A DNA stretch of 58,163 bases from the NCBI RefSeq assembly GCF_021191635.1, contig NZ_JAIWPR010000040.1, positions 1 to 58,163 of the forward strand. The letters are read 5' to 3'. The notes below the pieces were generated by a model. It was not told the DNA's origin, made no database searches, and saw only the letters and a program-made list of their open reading frames with translations. The position numbers were made by a program, and so were the translations under genes. Shown here in pieces: positions 19,291 through 27,990 of the stretch (position 1 is the first letter of the stretch; the number at the start of each line of letters is the position of its first letter). Source of the DNA: Alterluteimonas quercicellularis (GTDB taxonomy: Bacteria > Pseudomonadota > Gammaproteobacteria > Xanthomonadales > Xanthomonadaceae).

Positions 19291-20007
19291 ATGGACATCC
19301 GGATCGACAGGAGATACCTCGTCGTCTTCGCGGCCCTGACCTTGCTGCTGGTCGAGGTGCACGAGCAGTTCCACGCGATCGCCACGCGCCTGCTGTGCGG
19401 CGGCTGGGCCGGGCGCGCGTTCGACAACGTCCTGCCCGACGCCGGCTGCGGCCCGGCCGGGCTCGCGGCGGTGGACGCCGCCGGCCCGCTGGTCTCCTAC
19501 GCCCTGCTCTGGCTGGGGGCCGTGCTGGCATGGCGCCCCACCCCGCGCGCGCAGGCGGCGGGCGTCGCGCTGGCGTTCGCCAGCCTGCCGCTGGGCCGGC
19601 TGCTGCCGCAGCTCGTCACCGCGTTCGTCGAGGGATCGACCGCGGACGAGTACGGCGTCGTGCGCCGGCTCGCCGGCGACGGCCTCGACCGGCCGCAGGC
19701 CGCGGGGCTGGCGTTCCTGATCGCCCTGGCCCTGACCCTGCCGCCGCTGGTCGCGCTGTGGAAGCGCCTGCCGGCCGAGCGCCGCGCGCGCCGGTTCGCC
19801 GGCTTCTGCTGCCTGCCGCTGGTCTTCGTGATCGTGTGGATGACCGGCATGAACGCCGCGCTCGCCCTCGGCCCCCTGCGCGCGGACGCGCTGCCGGGCT
19901 GGCCCGCATTGGTGGCGATCCACACCGCGATCGTCGCGGCGGTGGTCTGGTTCGGCAGGCGGTGGATCGCGCCCCGGGCCCCGCAGGCAAGCGCGAGCGG
20001 CCCGTGA
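19291..20007 (+). CDS. Multi-pass membrane protein with an HEQFH zinc-site-like motif
   Basis: A 238-residue protein whose start is set by the ribosome-binding site AGGAGG at 19279-19284. It has about six hydrophobic segments. In the first helix, LLLVEVHEQFHAIATRL carries HExxH (residues 27-31) at a membrane position, as in intramembrane metalloproteases of the M50 type, but I do not see the family's second motif (NxxPxxxLDG), so protease activity is uncertain. A cysteine-containing loop (CGGWAGRAF to DAGCG) follows. Function unknown. No operon partner is evident. Confidence 0.65.
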   Translation: MDIRIDRRYLVVFAALTLLLVEVHEQFHAIATRLLCGGWAGRAFDNVLPDAGCGPAGLAAVDAAGPLVSYALLWLGAVLAWRPTPRAQAAGVALAFASLPLGRLLPQLVTAFVEGSTADEYGVVRRLAGDGLDRPQAAGLAFLIALALTLPPLVALWKRLPAERRARRFAGFCCLPLVFVIVWMTGMNAALALGPLRADALPGWPALVAIHTAIVAAVVWFGRRWIAPRAPQASASGP

Positions 20008-20222
20008 CTTCCGGCCCTGTCATCGCTCCGGCGCAACGACGACGCTCGTTCGCATGCGATGGCCGGTGGCGGCGCATCGGGTCTTCGGCGATGGATCGCT
20101 CGGCACCGGTACGCCGGCCAGGACCCAGGACGCCGGCCGCCGCTGCCTGCCGATGCAGCGCCTCGCCGACCGGACGATGGTCGTCCTGTCGGACACCGCC
20201 GGCTCGACTGGGACGCTTCCCC

Positions 20223-21230
20223 ATGGCTCGCCGTCACTTCCTGTCCCCGCTGCTGTTCGCCGCCCTGTCGCTGGGCAGCGCGCCCGCCCTCGCGACCTAC
20301 TCCATCGTCGCCTGCGACCGCGAGGGCAACTGCGGCGCCGCCGTCGCCACCCACAACCTCGCCGTCGGCGCCACCGTCATCCATGCCGGCGCCCGCGTGG
20401 GCGCCCTGGCCACCCAGTTCGAGACCCACCTTGCCCACGGCCCGAAGGGACTGGCGCTGCTGCGCACGGGCCTCGCGCCGCAGGCGGCCCTGCAGCGCCT
20501 GCTGGACGAGGACGATGGCTTCGACGGCGGCGGCATCGACGAGCGCCAGATCGGGCTGGTCGATGCGCGCGGCCGCGCCGCCACCTACACGGGCGCCGCG
20601 GCGGCGGCGTCGGGCTGGGCCGGGGGATTCGCGGGCGAGGGCTTCGCCGTGCAGGGCAACGGGCTGGCCTCGGCGGCCGTGCTCGATGCCATGGCGTCGG
20701 CGTACCGCGAAGGAGCCGGCCCGCTGCCGCAGCGCCTGATGGCGGCGCTGCGCGCGGGCCAGCGCCAGGGGGGACAGCGCATCGGCGCCATGTCGGCGGC
20801 ATTGCGCGTGGCCACCGTGGAGGGCGGGTTCCAGGACATCGACCTGCGCGTGGACGGCGCGGCCGATCCCGTCGCCGACCTGCAGCGCCTGACCGACCAG
20901 TTCCAGGCCCACCAGGCCATGCTGCGCGCCGAGCGTGCCGCGCGCCGCGGCGACCTCGCCCAGGCGCGCGCGGCCACCAGCGAAGCGCTGCGGCTCAGCC
21001 ACCAGTGGGACCGCATCTGGCGCCGCGCCGCGCGCCTGGCCATGCAGGCCGGCGATGCCGAGCGCGCGCGCGACCATCTCGCGGTGTTCGTCTCGGCCAA
21101 CCCCGTGTGGGCCGGGCGCGAGCTGGACGATCCGCTGTATGCGCCCCTGCACGGCGATCCGGTGTTCGAGCAGTGGCGCGCCGCCGCGCAGATGGAGTCA
21201 TCCCTCATCGCCCCCTCGCCGTCGCCGTGA
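20223..21230 (+). CDS. Secreted DUF1028 family protein with C-terminal helical repeats
   Basis: A 335-residue protein. Residues 1-24 form a signal peptide ending in PALA, directly followed by TYSIVACDREG, the conserved opening of DUF1028 domains (Ntn-hydrolase-like fold). Further landmarks are ATHNLAVGATVIHAGARVGALATQ, RQIGLVDARGRAATYTG and GFAVQGNGLA. The DUF1028 core covers about residues 25-225; residues 235-325 are TPR-like helices (RAARRGDLAQARAATSEALR). Signal cleavage after A24 would leave Thr25 at the N terminus. No substrate is established. It is followed by a serine hydrolase gene. Confidence 0.82.
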   Translation: MARRHFLSPLLFAALSLGSAPALATYSIVACDREGNCGAAVATHNLAVGATVIHAGARVGALATQFETHLAHGPKGLALLRTGLAPQAALQRLLDEDDGFDGGGIDERQIGLVDARGRAATYTGAAAAASGWAGGFAGEGFAVQGNGLASAAVLDAMASAYREGAGPLPQRLMAALRAGQRQGGQRIGAMSAALRVATVEGGFQDIDLRVDGAADPVADLQRLTDQFQAHQAMLRAERAARRGDLAQARAATSEALRLSHQWDRIWRRAARLAMQAGDAERARDHLAVFVSANPVWAGRELDDPLYAPLHGDPVFEQWRAAAQMESSLIAPSPSP

Positions 21231-21291
21231 ACACGAGCTGCCGCCACAGGCTCGTGCCGGTCCGCTCCGACGGCATCGGCATGCGCACGCC

Positions 21292-23055
21292 ATGAGAAGA
21301 AGGGACGTTCTGCGGGCGGGCGCGCTGGGGTGGCTCGGCCGCGCCGGCGTGCTGCGCGCCGGCCCGGACACCGCGGCCGACGCCGATCCGCTCGGCCGAT
21401 GGCTGGCCCGGCGCCAGCGGGAGAGTCGAGTGGTCGGCGTCGCCGCCGCGCTGGTCGTGGACGGGAAACCGGCCTGGAAGGGGGCCTTCGGTCATGCCGA
21501 CAGGGCCGCCGGCATCGCCATGACGACCGGCACGCAGGTCGGCATCGGTTCGGTGACCAAGACGTTCACGGCCCTGGCCGCCATGCAATTGCACGCGCAG
21601 GGGACCGTCGACATCGGACAACCGCTGTCGCGCTACCTGCCCCGGTTCCGCATGCGCACGCATGGCGAGGACCTGGCGGGCGTGACCCTCCGGCGCCTGA
21701 TCACCCATAGCGCAGGCGTGCCCACCGACGTCTTTCGCGACATGGAACGCGACAGGGCCGGCTACACCGATGTGGTGGAACTCCTCGACCGGACGGCGAT
21801 GGCGCATCCGCCCGGCCTCGTGGGCCTGTACTCCAATGCCGGGTACAGCCTGCTTGCCCATGCCTTGTCCGAAGCCGGCGGCATCGGCTATCCGGAGTAT
21901 CTGCAGCAGCGGGTCTTCGCGCCGCTGGGCATGGAACGCACCGGATTCGCCGACATCCTGCCCGGCGCGACGCGGAGCAGGGCCTATGGTGCAGACGGCG
22001 CCGAGGCCGTGGCCTTCGAGCTGCGCGACATCGCTTCCGGCGGCATCTACTCGACCGCCGACGACCTCGCCAGGTACGCGATCGCCTTGATGGCGGCCTA
22101 TCACGGCGAGGCGTCGCCGATCGCCGACCGGAGCACGATGCGCGCCATGTTCGGGCTGCGGACCGATATCCCCATCGAGACCAACAAGAAGGGCCTCGGA
22201 TGGTTCCTGTTCCGGAACGAGGGCGACTTCGCCGCCTACCATGCCGGCAGCACCTTCTACGCCAACGCCGCCGTGCTGCTGCTTCCCGAGCAACGCGCGG
22301 CAGCAGCGATCCTGGCCAACACGGTCGGAGGCGATGCGGTCTGCGAAGCGTTCGCCTTCCGGTTCCTGGAGCGCTACGGTCTGTCTGCGAAGGACATCGT
22401 TCCCGAGCCAGGCGCGGTTCCGAAGGCCGGCGCCGCGAACGCACGGTCGCTGCACGTGGGCGACTACGCGCAGAAGCACGGCTACGCCAAGGTGGAGGAT
22501 ACGGGCGCGGGACTGGCGATCCGCCACGGCGATAGCACTTGCAGGACGACCGAGACGTCACCGGGCGTTTTCGCCGTGCAGGACGGCGAGGCAAGGGCCG
22601 CCCTGTACTACTTCCGCGATATCGGGCCGTATCACGTGCTGTTTCTGCGCCAGGGACCGCGTGAACGGCAGCTGGGCTACCGGGTGGCGACCGCACCGCC
22701 GGACGCGCGCTGGACGCAACGGCTCGGCCGCTACCGCCCGTTCGGCTATGCGATGCCCGGCTTCGAGAGGATCGTCGAGGCCGAAATCCGGCTGCAGGAC
22801 GATGGCCTGCCCGTGCTGGAGGTCGCCTACAACACCGGCAAGTTCACCTACCCGATGCTGCCGCTGACGCCGAACGAAGCGAGGACGGGAGGCCTCGGTC
22901 CCAGCATGACCGGCGATGCCGTGTCCTTCGCCGACGATCCGCAGGGCGAGGTGATGACCTACCTTGGCCTCACCTTCCGGCGCGATTGCGGCGATCGCAT
23001 CGCTCGCTGCGGTGCCCGCTCGCAGGAGGATCTCCAGCCGGAGGACAGTGCCTGA
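21292..23055 (+). CDS. Beta-lactamase-fold serine hydrolase (class C/S12-like), exported
   Basis: A 587-residue protein. MRRRDVLRAGALGWLGRAG resembles a twin-arginine signal. The catalytic SxxK is SVTK (in QVGIGSVTKTFTALAAMQ), the second motif is YSN (LVGLYSNAGYSLLAHALSEA), and HAGSTFY is a possible equivalent of the KTG box. Residues 50-400 are the penicillin-binding-like domain; the remaining ~190 residues are a separate beta-rich domain, as in many S12 peptidases/esterases. It probably acts on peptides or esters in the periplasm; real beta-lactamase activity is unlikely but untested. Base composition is slightly less GC-rich than the neighbours. Confidence 0.85.
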   Translation: MRRRDVLRAGALGWLGRAGVLRAGPDTAADADPLGRWLARRQRESRVVGVAAALVVDGKPAWKGAFGHADRAAGIAMTTGTQVGIGSVTKTFTALAAMQLHAQGTVDIGQPLSRYLPRFRMRTHGEDLAGVTLRRLITHSAGVPTDVFRDMERDRAGYTDVVELLDRTAMAHPPGLVGLYSNAGYSLLAHALSEAGGIGYPEYLQQRVFAPLGMERTGFADILPGATRSRAYGADGAEAVAFELRDIASGGIYSTADDLARYAIALMAAYHGEASPIADRSTMRAMFGLRTDIPIETNKKGLGWFLFRNEGDFAAYHAGSTFYANAAVLLLPEQRAAAAILANTVGGDAVCEAFAFRFLERYGLSAKDIVPEPGAVPKAGAANARSLHVGDYAQKHGYAKVEDTGAGLAIRHGDSTCRTTETSPGVFAVQDGEARAALYYFRDIGPYHVLFLRQGPRERQLGYRVATAPPDARWTQRLGRYRPFGYAMPGFERIVEAEIRLQDDGLPVLEVAYNTGKFTYPMLPLTPNEARTGGLGPSMTGDAVSFADDPQGEVMTYLGLTFRRDCGDRIARCGARSQEDLQPEDSA

Positions 23056-23122
23056 GCGCGCGCGTTCGGCGGTGGATGCTGTCGAGTCGACAGGCGTGCG
23101 GCATCAGGAGCGGCCCGCTCCC

Positions 23123-23530
23123 TCACTCCGGCCTATGGCACACGGCCTCCACGTTGACACCGTCGGGATCGATCACAAACGCCGCATAGTAGGCGGGATG
23201 GTAATGCGGTCTGATGCCGGGCGGGCCGTTGTCACGACCGCCTTGCGCCATCGCTGCCGCATAGAAGGCGTCTACCGCCGCTCTGCCTTCGGCTTCGAAC
23301 GCGACGTGGACGCCCGTTCCGCGCGGACCTTCCGGAGCGGAGTTCCGGCTGTCACGGTTCAGCCAGAAGAACGGTTTTCTGCCGGTGCCATATCCGATGC
23401 CGTGATAGCCGCCGGTCTGTTCGGGCGCCACTTCCATGACGTTCGTGATGCCGAGCGGCTTGAGCGCAGCGTCGTAGAACTGCCGCGCGTTTTCGATGTC
23501 CGCAGGGCTGATGCCCATATGATCGATCAT
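23123..23530 (-). CDS. VOC-family (glyoxalase/bleomycin-resistance-like) protein
   Basis: A 135-residue single VOC module beginning MIDHMGISPADIENARQFYD, with YDAALKPLG, FFWLNRD, VHVAFEAEGRAAVDAFYAAA and a C-terminal FVIDPDGVNVEAVCH. The candidate metal ligands are H4, H75 and E129 in the usual positions of the beta-alpha-beta-beta-beta fold. Substrate unknown; many close relatives are dioxygenase- or glyoxalase-like without a known reaction. An AAAGGGG ribosome-binding site precedes the start. The 182 bp between it and the regulator gene at 23713 holds no gene I can support. Confidence 0.85.
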   Translation of the reverse strand: MIDHMGISPADIENARQFYDAALKPLGITNVMEVAPEQTGGYHGIGYGTGRKPFFWLNRDSRNSAPEGPRGTGVHVAFEAEGRAAVDAFYAAAMAQGGRDNGPPGIRPHYHPAYYAAFVIDPDGVNVEAVCHRPE

Positions 23531-23712
23531 GACGATGCCCCTTTGCGGTTCTGCTTTTCACGGCTCGCAGCGGGTCGACTGAAGTCTGGACCACGCGATA
23601 TCAGGCGATCGGGGCGGCGACGACACTGCTCCGCTCGACGGCGCGATCATCATAGGCGCGTTCCTGCGCGCCCGCGGCTTCGCCGACTGACGCCGCCCGG
23701 CGACGCGCCCGC

Positions 23713-24960
23713 TCATTCGCAACCCGTGGACACGCGCTGCCGCAACTCCTCGCACAGGCGAGCGGCCTGCCGCGCATCGCCGCCCTCGCGCAGCAGCCGC
23801 GCCAGTCCCGCCGTCGCGGCGGCGTCGAGCGGTGCGTGGCCGAGGACGCGGCGGTACCAGTGCTCGGCGAGCACGCGATCGCCGCGCGCGTGCAGCCGCT
23901 GCGCGATCAACGCGCCGAGCGACGCCTGCCACGGGCGCACCTGGGCCGGGCTGCGGCCATAGCTGCGCTCCATCGCCTCGTAGGCCCGCTCGAACCAGGC
24001 CAGCGCCTCCTCCTCGCGCCCGACGATCCCGAGCACGTCGCCGAGGTTGATCATCGGCCCCCACGCGTCCGGGTCGAGCTCGACCGCCCGGCGGTACGCC
24101 GCCAGCGCGGCGTCGAAGCGTCCCTGGGCGCCGGCGACGAACCCCGCCGCCTTGTGCGCCGCGGCCGACGCCGGCGCCAGCGCGACCGCGCGCTCGGCGA
24201 GCAGGCGCGCATGCTCGACCTGGGCGCGCTGCGGATCGCGCGCCAGATGGCCGTTGGCGAGGGCATCGCCAAGCCGCCGGAACTCGGTCGTCTCCGAACC
24301 CGGCGATTGCGGCCAGCGCAGCGCGCGCTGGACCAGGGCGTTGGCGAGCCCCGCCATCGCGCCGGCGTCGTCGGGACGCAGGGCCATGACCCGCCGGTAG
24401 AGATCGATCGCGGCCTCGTTGTCCGCACGCGCGAACTGGAAGTAGGCGTCGTCCGCGCGGGCGAGCAGCGCGTCGCTCGCGCCGGCATCCGCCGCCGGGG
24501 AATCGGAGCGGGTGCGCCATCCGAGCAGGAGGGCGACGGCGACCGCCGCCATCGCGAGCGCGACGAGCGCCGGGCGCAGGACGTCGCGACGCCCGTTCCC
24601 GGGAGACGCCGGCACTGCGGGACCGTCCGTCTCCACGGCGGCCAGCCAGCGATAGCCGCGCTTGGCGATCGTCTCCACGAAGCGGGGCGCGCGGGCGTCG
24701 TCGCCGAGCGCCTGCCGCAGCTTGGACACCGTCCGCGCCAGGCTGTCCTCGCCGACCACGACGCCCGGCCACAGCGCGGCCATCAGCGCGTCGCGGCTCA
24801 TCACCTGCCCCGGGCGCGCGGCGAGCAGGAACAGCAGGTCCATGACCTTCGGCTCGATGCGCAGGGTGCCCTGCGGCCCGGTCAGCTCGCCCGAGGGACG
24901 GTCCGCCCGCCAGTCGCCCACGCGCACCACGTCGCCGCAACCGATTGATTCCACGGGCAT
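23713..24960 (-). CDS. CadC-like winged-helix regulator with one TM helix and periplasmic TPRs
   Basis: A 415-residue membrane regulator. Residues 8-105 form an OmpR/PhoB-type winged helix (LTGPQGTLRIEPKVMDLLFL, GVVVGEDSLARTVSKLRQAL, FVETIAKRGYRWLA). A TM helix lies at about 129-148 (RPALVALAMAAVAVALLLGW). Residues 160-410 are TPR repeats (ALAAYRRAVELDPDAWGPMI, ALAWFERAYEAMERSYG), which should face the periplasm and sense a ligand or protein. The gene is divergent from an S41 peptidase lipoprotein gene (123 bp), a plausible target. A cysteine pair near the C terminus (LCEEL, STGCE) could be redox-active. Confidence 0.85.
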   Translation of the reverse strand: MPVESIGCGDVVRVGDWRADRPSGELTGPQGTLRIEPKVMDLLFLLAARPGQVMSRDALMAALWPGVVVGEDSLARTVSKLRQALGDDARAPRFVETIAKRGYRWLAAVETDGPAVPASPGNGRRDVLRPALVALAMAAVAVALLLGWRTRSDSPAADAGASDALLARADDAYFQFARADNEAAIDLYRRVMALRPDDAGAMAGLANALVQRALRWPQSPGSETTEFRRLGDALANGHLARDPQRAQVEHARLLAERAVALAPASAAAHKAAGFVAGAQGRFDAALAAYRRAVELDPDAWGPMINLGDVLGIVGREEEALAWFERAYEAMERSYGRSPAQVRPWQASLGALIAQRLHARGDRVLAEHWYRRVLGHAPLDAAATAGLARLLREGGDARQAARLCEELRQRVSTGCE

Positions 24961-25083
24961 GCCCCTGTCGCGAGAAGAAAGTCGGGAAAGCGGGAGGCTT
25001 CCGTCATGGCCGGACTAGCATGGACCCGCGTTCCATGGGACGACAAGCCGCGGATGGCCGCGGCCACGACGATGGAGCTTTCC

Positions 25084-26583
25084 ATGAAACCCGGCCCTTT
25101 CTTCGGGCGCTTCTGCCTGCCCGCGATCCTGCTGCTCGCCGCGGCCTGCTCGGAGCGGGCGCACGACCACGCCGCCCCTGCGCCCGTCCCCGCTCCCGCT
25201 CCCGCCATCGAACCGGACGCGCTCCGCGCCGACTTCGACGCGTTGTACGCGGGGCTCCAGGCGGCCCACTACGACCTGTTCGCGCGTCGCGAGCGGCGCG
25301 ACTACGACGCCCGCTTCCAGGCGATGCGAGCGGCCTTCGATCGCCCGCTCACGCCCGTGCAGGCGCGCACGGCGTTCCAGCGGTTCGTGGCCTACGGCAA
25401 CGTGGCGCACGCCCGCATCGATCCGCCGCTCGACGCCTGGGAAGCCTTCCGCAGCGGCGGCGGGAAGGCGTTCCCGCTCTACGTCCGGATGGAACCGGAC
25501 GGCGCCCATCTCATCGACGGCACCGGCGCGGCGCCCGGGCTGGCGATCGGCGACCGCCTCGAATCGGTCGATGGCATCCCTGCCGCGGACTGGCTCGGCC
25601 GCCTGCGCGCGCAGCTCTCGGCCGACAACGACTACATGGCCTGGGCGCAACTGGAGCGGCTGCTGCCGCTGCTGGTCTGGCTGGAATCCGGGGAGGCCGA
25701 TCGCTTCGAGGTCGTGGTCGCCAGGCCCGACGGGCGGCGCGCCGCCGTCGCCGTTCCGGCGCTGGACCGCGCCGGCTTCGAGTCGGCAGCGGCGGCGGCG
25801 CCACCGCGCTTCGAGCTCGACGCGAACGCGCGCGAGGCCAGGATGCTCGAGCGCGGCATCGCCTACCTGCGGCCCGGCCCGTTCTACGACCACCGCCCCG
25901 GCGCACCCGATCCCTGGGACGCCACGGAGTTCCAGCGCTTCGTCGATGCCGCGTTCGGCGATTTCCTCGACCGCGGCGCGTCCCGGCTGCTGATCGACCT
26001 GCGCGACAACCCCGGCGGCGACAACGCCTTCAGCGACCGCATGATCGCCTGGTTCGCCTCGCGGCCGTTCCGCTTCAGCGAGAAGTTCCACATCAAGGTC
26101 AGCGAGGCGGCGGTGGCGTCCAATCGCCGGCGCCTGGACGCCCAGGGCGGCGGCGAGGACACCGTTTCGGCGCAGCTCGCCGCCGCCTACGCCGGGCACC
26201 CGCCCGGCAGCTTCGTGGATTTCCCGATCCCGTTCGTGCCGCCGCGGCCGGCGCCGCGCTTCGAGGGCGAGGTGTTCGTGCTGGTCAACCGCCACAGCTA
26301 TTCGAACGCAGTGCTGGTCGCCGCCATCGTGCAGGACGACGGCTTCGGCACGGTACTCGGCGAGGAGACCTCGGACCTGGCCAGCACCTACGGCGCGATG
26401 GAGACCTTCGCGCTGCCGCGCACCGGCATCGAGGTCGGCTTTCCGAAGGCGCGGATCCTGCGGCCCGACGGCGACCCCGGCGCGCGGGGCGTGGTGCCGG
26501 ACCTCCCGATCCGGACCCCGCTGGCTGCCGGCGACGATGTCGTGCTGGCGCAGGCGACCGCGATCATCGCGGCCGGGCGCTGA
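25084..26583 (+). CDS. S41-family peptidase-like lipoprotein
   Basis: A 499-residue exported protein. The start at 25084 gives a lipoprotein signal (FCLPAILLLAAAC, Cys at residue 22), followed by an Ala/Pro linker. The C-terminal half is an S41 (Tsp/tricorn) protease domain: LLIDLRDNPGGDNAFSDRMI, VFVLVNRHSYSNAVLVAAIV with the likely nucleophile in the SYSNA context, GEETSDLAS, and GFPKARILRPDG. The N-terminal part resembles the helical plus PDZ-like region of these enzymes (GLAIGDRLESVDGIPAADW). It probably degrades or processes periplasmic peptides. It is divergent from the winged-helix/TPR regulator. Confidence 0.85.
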   Translation: MKPGPFFGRFCLPAILLLAAACSERAHDHAAPAPVPAPAPAIEPDALRADFDALYAGLQAAHYDLFARRERRDYDARFQAMRAAFDRPLTPVQARTAFQRFVAYGNVAHARIDPPLDAWEAFRSGGGKAFPLYVRMEPDGAHLIDGTGAAPGLAIGDRLESVDGIPAADWLGRLRAQLSADNDYMAWAQLERLLPLLVWLESGEADRFEVVVARPDGRRAAVAVPALDRAGFESAAAAAPPRFELDANAREARMLERGIAYLRPGPFYDHRPGAPDPWDATEFQRFVDAAFGDFLDRGASRLLIDLRDNPGGDNAFSDRMIAWFASRPFRFSEKFHIKVSEAAVASNRRRLDAQGGGEDTVSAQLAAAYAGHPPGSFVDFPIPFVPPRPAPRFEGEVFVLVNRHSYSNAVLVAAIVQDDGFGTVLGEETSDLASTYGAMETFALPRTGIEVGFPKARILRPDGDPGARGVVPDLPIRTPLAAGDDVVLAQATAIIAAGR

Positions 26584-26728
26584 TCCGACGCTCGGACGGC
26601 CGGCGGCACGCCCTCAGCACCCGACCTGCGGCTGAATCGACGCGCCGTCCCTGGGGCCAGCCCCAGTGGCGCCGGCGCGCCGGCCGCGCCATGGTCAGGG
26701 CGACGCAGGGCGGAACGGGAGCGGGACC

Positions 26729-27547
26729 ATGACCGGAGTCGGTGGAATCGGGAATCAGGGCGCCTTCTGGCCGTTCGGACAGGCCGAGGTGCTGCCCAAG
26801 TCCATGAGCGGACCGATCGAGAAGCCGGCCGAGCCGGCATCGGACGATCCCGTGGCCGAGGCCGCCCAGCGCTGGGCGGAGGCCCGCGAAGGCCTTGAGA
26901 ACGCCAGCGGCTCGGATCGCCACCTGCACGTGCTCGCCGAGCGCATCGCGCGGCAGCAGTTCGACGCCGCCGTGCAGGCCACCCACGGCCCGATGCCGGC
27001 ACTGCAGCTGTCGGGCACCGCCGATCCCACCGACGTCGCCCTGGTGGTCGCCGAGCTGGCGAAGATGCCCGAAGCCCACCGCCAGCAGCTGGCCGACAAC
27101 GGCGTGACCGTGGTGGTGTGCCGCAACTCCGTCACCGAGCACCTCACCGAGCTGCAGGGCGTGCAGCCGCGCGGCTGGCCACCCGGCTCCACCTGGGACG
27201 ATGTGCCGGGCCTCTATGCGCCGGATACGCAGTCGGTCGTCATCGCCACCCGCGGCCACGACACGCCCGAGGGCGCGCGTGTACCCGAGACCGGCAACGG
27301 CCACGGCTCCACCAACCTGGTCCTGCACGAGACCGCCCACGCCCTGCACGCCATCGTGGGCGACCCGCAGGCCTTCCTCGATGCGCGCCAGGCCGATCTG
27401 GCCGCGCTGAGCGACTACGAGACCCAGCCGGGCGAGGCCGGGATCCAGGAGACGTTCGCCGAGAGCTATGCGAACGTGTTCGGCGGCAATCCCGACTACG
27501 CCACCACGCATCCCAACCTGTACCGGTACTGGACCGAGAACTCGTGA
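26729..27547 (+). CDS. Compact HExxH metallopeptidase without signal peptide (candidate secreted effector)
   Basis: A 272-residue protein with no signal peptide. A low-complexity N terminus (residues 1-40) is followed by a helical region (residues 41-85) and a domain with the path PRGWPPGSTWDDVPGLYAPD (148-167), then LVLHETAHALHAI where HETAH is residues 200-204, and IQETFAESYANVFGGNPDY (239-257), which could provide the third zinc ligand (E241 or E245). The layout of a short N-terminal region plus a lethal-factor-like gluzincin domain is seen in polymorphic toxins and secreted effectors. The stop overlaps the GTG of a small lipoprotein gene (GTGA), as in effector/immunity pairs. I see no XVIPCD-type C-terminal secretion domain. 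Function is inferred. Confidence 0.7.
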   Translation: MTGVGGIGNQGAFWPFGQAEVLPKSMSGPIEKPAEPASDDPVAEAAQRWAEAREGLENASGSDRHLHVLAERIARQQFDAAVQATHGPMPALQLSGTADPTDVALVVAELAKMPEAHRQQLADNGVTVVVCRNSVTEHLTELQGVQPRGWPPGSTWDDVPGLYAPDTQSVVIATRGHDTPEGARVPETGNGHGSTNLVLHETAHALHAIVGDPQAFLDARQADLAALSDYETQPGEAGIQETFAESYANVFGGNPDYATTHPNLYRYWTENS

Positions 27548-27894
27548 CCGCCCCACGCTTCGACCGGACGCTGCCGGCCGCCGTCCTCGCCCTGCTAGCC
27601 TCCTCGTGCGGTTCCACCGGAGCGAACGCCATGACCAGCCCCTCTCCCCCCCGGGCCGAGCCCACCCACGCGGCCGAGGATCCGGCCTCGATCGGCGTGG
27701 CCACGATGGAAGACGACGGCGCCATCGTCCTGCGCCTGCGCGCGCCGGTCGGCAGCGGCTCCGGCTTCGGCGAGGGCTACTTCCGCTACGAGCGCACCCA
27801 TCCGCAGTACGACAACGTGCGCCGGCACGTCGGCGGCCTGGAACCCGGGCAGAGCAAGCCCGTGCCGCCCTGGCCGGACGACGCGCAGGGCTGA
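27544..27894 (+). CDS. Small putative lipoprotein coupled to the metallopeptidase (candidate immunity protein)
   Basis: A 116-residue protein starting at GTG 27544, overlapping the metallopeptidase stop by 4 nt. RTLPAAVLALLASSC ends in a lipobox-like LASSC (Cys22), then a Pro/Ala linker, then a ~65-residue domain: DDGAIVLRLRAPVGSGS, GYFRYERTHPQYDNVRRHVG, GLEPGQSKPVPPW. I do not recognise the domain with certainty. A periplasmic lipoprotein directly downstream of a signal-less hydrolase is the usual arrangement for immunity to an effector acting in the periplasm. An internal ATG at 27631 could give a cytoplasmic form of 87 residues. Confidence 0.6.
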   Translation: MTAPRFDRTLPAAVLALLASSCGSTGANAMTSPSPPRAEPTHAAEDPASIGVATMEDDGAIVLRLRAPVGSGSGFGEGYFRYERTHPQYDNVRRHVGGLEPGQSKPVPPWPDDAQG

Positions 27895-27954
27895 GCGCGG
27901 TCGGCAGCCTGCCGGAGACGCGCGTCCGCGCCGCGCGCGCCGCGGGCCGCCTTC

Positions 27955-27960
27955 TACAAT
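27955..27960 (+). promoter_or_regulatory. Putative -10 element (TACAAT) upstream of exonuclease III
   Basis: TACAAT lies 30 bp before the TTG start of the exonuclease III gene. It stands out in an otherwise GC-only stretch. No clear -35 hexamer is present at 16-18 bp spacing. Confidence 0.4.
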
Positions 27961-27990
27961 GCGCGTCCGCCCCGCACCGGACCGGACGCC

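Noticed and set aside
21292..23055. True class C beta-lactamase
   Set aside because: SxxK and YxN are present, but the protein is much longer than AmpC and carries an extra C-terminal domain typical of S12 peptidases/esterases.
26729..27547. Xanthomonas T4SS effector (X-Tfe) with XVIPCD domain
   Set aside because: The C terminus ends shortly after the zinc site and lacks a ~120-residue XVIPCD-like region or Gln-rich tail.
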